Source: Megasphaera micronuciformis F0359 (lineage in GTDB: Bacteria; Bacillota; Negativicutes; Veillonellales; Megasphaeraceae). From it: a stretch of DNA of 64,000 bases. Position numbers and translations under genes: made by a program. Positions 62,811 to 64,000 of the stretch are shown here, in pieces. Each line of letters opens with the position of its first letter. The stretch's first letter is position 1. The notes below the pieces were generated by a model that was given only the letters and a program-made list of their open reading frames with translations, was not told the origin of the DNA and ran no database searches. The stretch covers positions 420,682-484,681 of the forward strand of contig NZ_GL538208.1 in NCBI RefSeq assembly GCF_000165735.1, written 5' to 3'.

Positions 62811-63950
62811 ATGGATTACAACATGACAGAAGACCAGGAAATGTTTGTGAAAATGGTTAAAGATTTCGGTGAAAAACGCTTGTTGCCGGGCATTACGGAA
62901 CGCGATCATAACCATGAATACGATGAAGGTATCGTAGCTGAAATGTTGGAAATGGGCTTAGCCGGAACGTACTTCCCTGAAGAATACGGCGGAGCAGGTG
63001 CTGACGTATTAAGTTACATTATGACAGTTGAAGAACTGGCTAAATATGATGCCGGTATCTCCATTACTCTTTCGGCAGACGTTTCCCTGTGTGCAAATCC
63101 GATTTATGAATTCGGTACGGAAGAACAAAAAGCAAAATTCTTGAAACCCCTCTGTGAAGGCACGAAGCTGGGTGCATTTGCTTTGACGGAACCGAATGCA
63201 GGTACGGATGCTGCCGGCCAGCAGACCGTTGCCGTTAAAGAAGGCGACCACTATGTATTGAACGGCTCCAAGATTTTCATTACCAACGGCGGCGCAGCTG
63301 ATATTTATATCGTTTTCGCTATGACTGACAAGTCCCAGGGCACGAAGGGCATCAGTGCATTCATTCTCGAAAAAGGCATGGACGGCTTTACATTTGGTAA
63401 AAAAGAAGATAAAATGGGTATACATACTTCCCAGACGATGGAATTAGTATTCCAGAACGTAAAAGTTCCGGCTGAAAACCTCCTCGGACAGGAAGGTAAA
63501 GGCTTCAAGATTGCAATGATGACTTTGGACGGCGGCCGTATCGGTGTTGCGGCACAGGCTTTGGGTATTGCCGAAGCAGCTTTGGCTGATGCTATTGAAT
63601 ACTCCAAACAGCGTGTTCAATTCGGCAAACCGCTTTGCAAGTTCCAGGCTATTTCCTTCAAATTAGCTGAAATGGCTACGAAGATTGAAGCAGCTCGTCA
63701 ATTGGTTTATAAGGCAGCTATGCGTAAAGAAGAAAAGAAACCTTATTCTGTCGATGCTGCTATGGCTAAAATGTATGCTTCCGATATTGCTATGGAAGTT
63801 ACGACCGACGCTGTTCAAATCTTCGGCGGTTACGGCTACAGTGAAGAATATCCGGTGGCTCGTCATATGCGTGACGCTAAGATTACTCAGATTTACGAAG
63901 GGACGAACGAAGCTCAACGCTTAGTTATTTCCGGCAATATTTTGCGGTAA
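62811..63950 (+). CDS. bcd: Butyryl-CoA dehydrogenase (short-chain acyl-CoA dehydrogenase)
   Basis: A 379-residue FAD enzyme that reduces crotonyl-CoA to butyryl-CoA. The acyl-CoA-dehydrogenase signatures are present: GAFALTEPNAGTDA near residue 121, FITNGGAADIYI near residue 154, and QIFGGYGYSEEYPVARHMRDAK near residue 337, with the catalytic glutamate in YEGTNE near residue 362. The sequence closely recalls the M. elsdenii enzyme from memory. Usually an ETF pair supplies electrons; none is in the window. Start follows GAAGGAGTG; the gene has a 120-base leader. Confidence 0.95.
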   Translation: MDYNMTEDQEMFVKMVKDFGEKRLLPGITERDHNHEYDEGIVAEMLEMGLAGTYFPEEYGGAGADVLSYIMTVEELAKYDAGISITLSADVSLCANPIYEFGTEEQKAKFLKPLCEGTKLGAFALTEPNAGTDAAGQQTVAVKEGDHYVLNGSKIFITNGGAADIYIVFAMTDKSQGTKGISAFILEKGMDGFTFGKKEDKMGIHTSQTMELVFQNVKVPAENLLGQEGKGFKIAMMTLDGGRIGVAAQALGIAEAALADAIEYSKQRVQFGKPLCKFQAISFKLAEMATKIEAARQLVYKAAMRKEEKKPYSVDAAMAKMYASDIAMEVTTDAVQIFGGYGYSEEYPVARHMRDAKITQIYEGTNEAQRLVISGNILR

Positions 63951-63963
63951 ATTTGTTTATGAT

Positions 63964-63992
63964 GCGGGTCCGGCCTTCAGGGGCCGGACCCG
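63964..63992 (+). terminator. Probable terminator of bcd
   Basis: CGGGTCCGGCC (63964-63974) with GGCCGGACCCG (63982-63992), a GC-rich perfect stem; the following T-run is weak. Confidence 0.65.
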
Positions 63993-64000
63993 TGTGATAT

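Overview
The window is chromosomal DNA of a diderm Firmicute of the class Negativicutes, most likely a Megasphaera-like member of the Veillonellaceae. The clearest hints are at the right end: a monomeric [FeFe] hydrogenase of about 482 residues with two ferredoxin clusters, and a butyryl-CoA dehydrogenase that from memory closely resembles the Megasphaera elsdenii enzyme. Split glyQ/glyS, a Prp-type L27 extension, the TrmR/TrhP tRNA cluster and BrnQ and lactate permease genes fit an anaerobic, amino-acid- and lactate-using Firmicute. Genus and species cannot be fixed from the window alone. No insertion sequence, prophage, CRISPR array or rRNA operon was seen.

Layout. 0-7.3 kb: flavodoxin (minus), DUF819 membrane protein, M19 dipeptidase, membrane-anchored metallophosphoesterase, then an AT-rich patch (4.1-6.2 kb) with three small minus-strand genes, one probably frameshifted, then a bile-acid-symporter-family transporter. 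7.4-20.7 kb: T-box-controlled glyQS, an exported protein, rplS, a CBS-containing family II pyrophosphatase, pcrA-ligA and gatCAB. 20.9-25.7 kb: lactate permease, tadA, a UPF0126 membrane protein and an exported DUF4127 protein. 25.8-31.1 kb: mltG, trmR, trhP, a DUF4911 gene and topB in one tight run. 31.1-35.5 kb: cobQ, cbiB, an L-threonine kinase and a threonine-phosphate decarboxylase, the nucleotide-loop/aminopropanol part of cobalamin synthesis. 35.7-42.5 kb: BrnQ, an APC permease, a DUF3290-DUF421 pair, a FAH-family hydrolase and glnS.

42.5-49.4 kb: DUF4321, maf, radC, one CAU-anticodon tRNA, trmK, a Nif3-family gene, thiE, RNase P RNA, a PHP phosphatase and an unusual pyruvate-kinase-like protein. 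49.7-56.9 kb: aspartokinase with an apparent internal start, acpS-nnr, an AMIN-amidase, the rplU-prp-rpmA operon with its L21 leader, an ECF S component with a structured leader, and a small unknown gene. 56.9-58.1 kb is a second AT-rich accessory patch (SAP/DUF6434 protein plus a gene remnant). 58.2-64 kb: polysaccharide deacetylase, a MOP-family flippase, hydrogenase and butyryl-CoA dehydrogenase.

Most of the window is housekeeping with regular, mostly plus-strand operons separated by clear intrinsic terminators. The less ordinary signals are regulatory: a consensus promoter followed at once by a strong terminator (6141-6229), a three-way-junction leader before the ECF gene (55818-55870), a promoter whose -35 box lies inside the preceding terminator (54615), a start codon sitting at a predicted transcription start (mltG), and a dyad overlapping the bcd promoter. 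I did not find a convincing undescribed multi-gene system. The best places to look further are the two AT-rich patches, the ECF leader and the divergent pyruvate-kinase-like protein.
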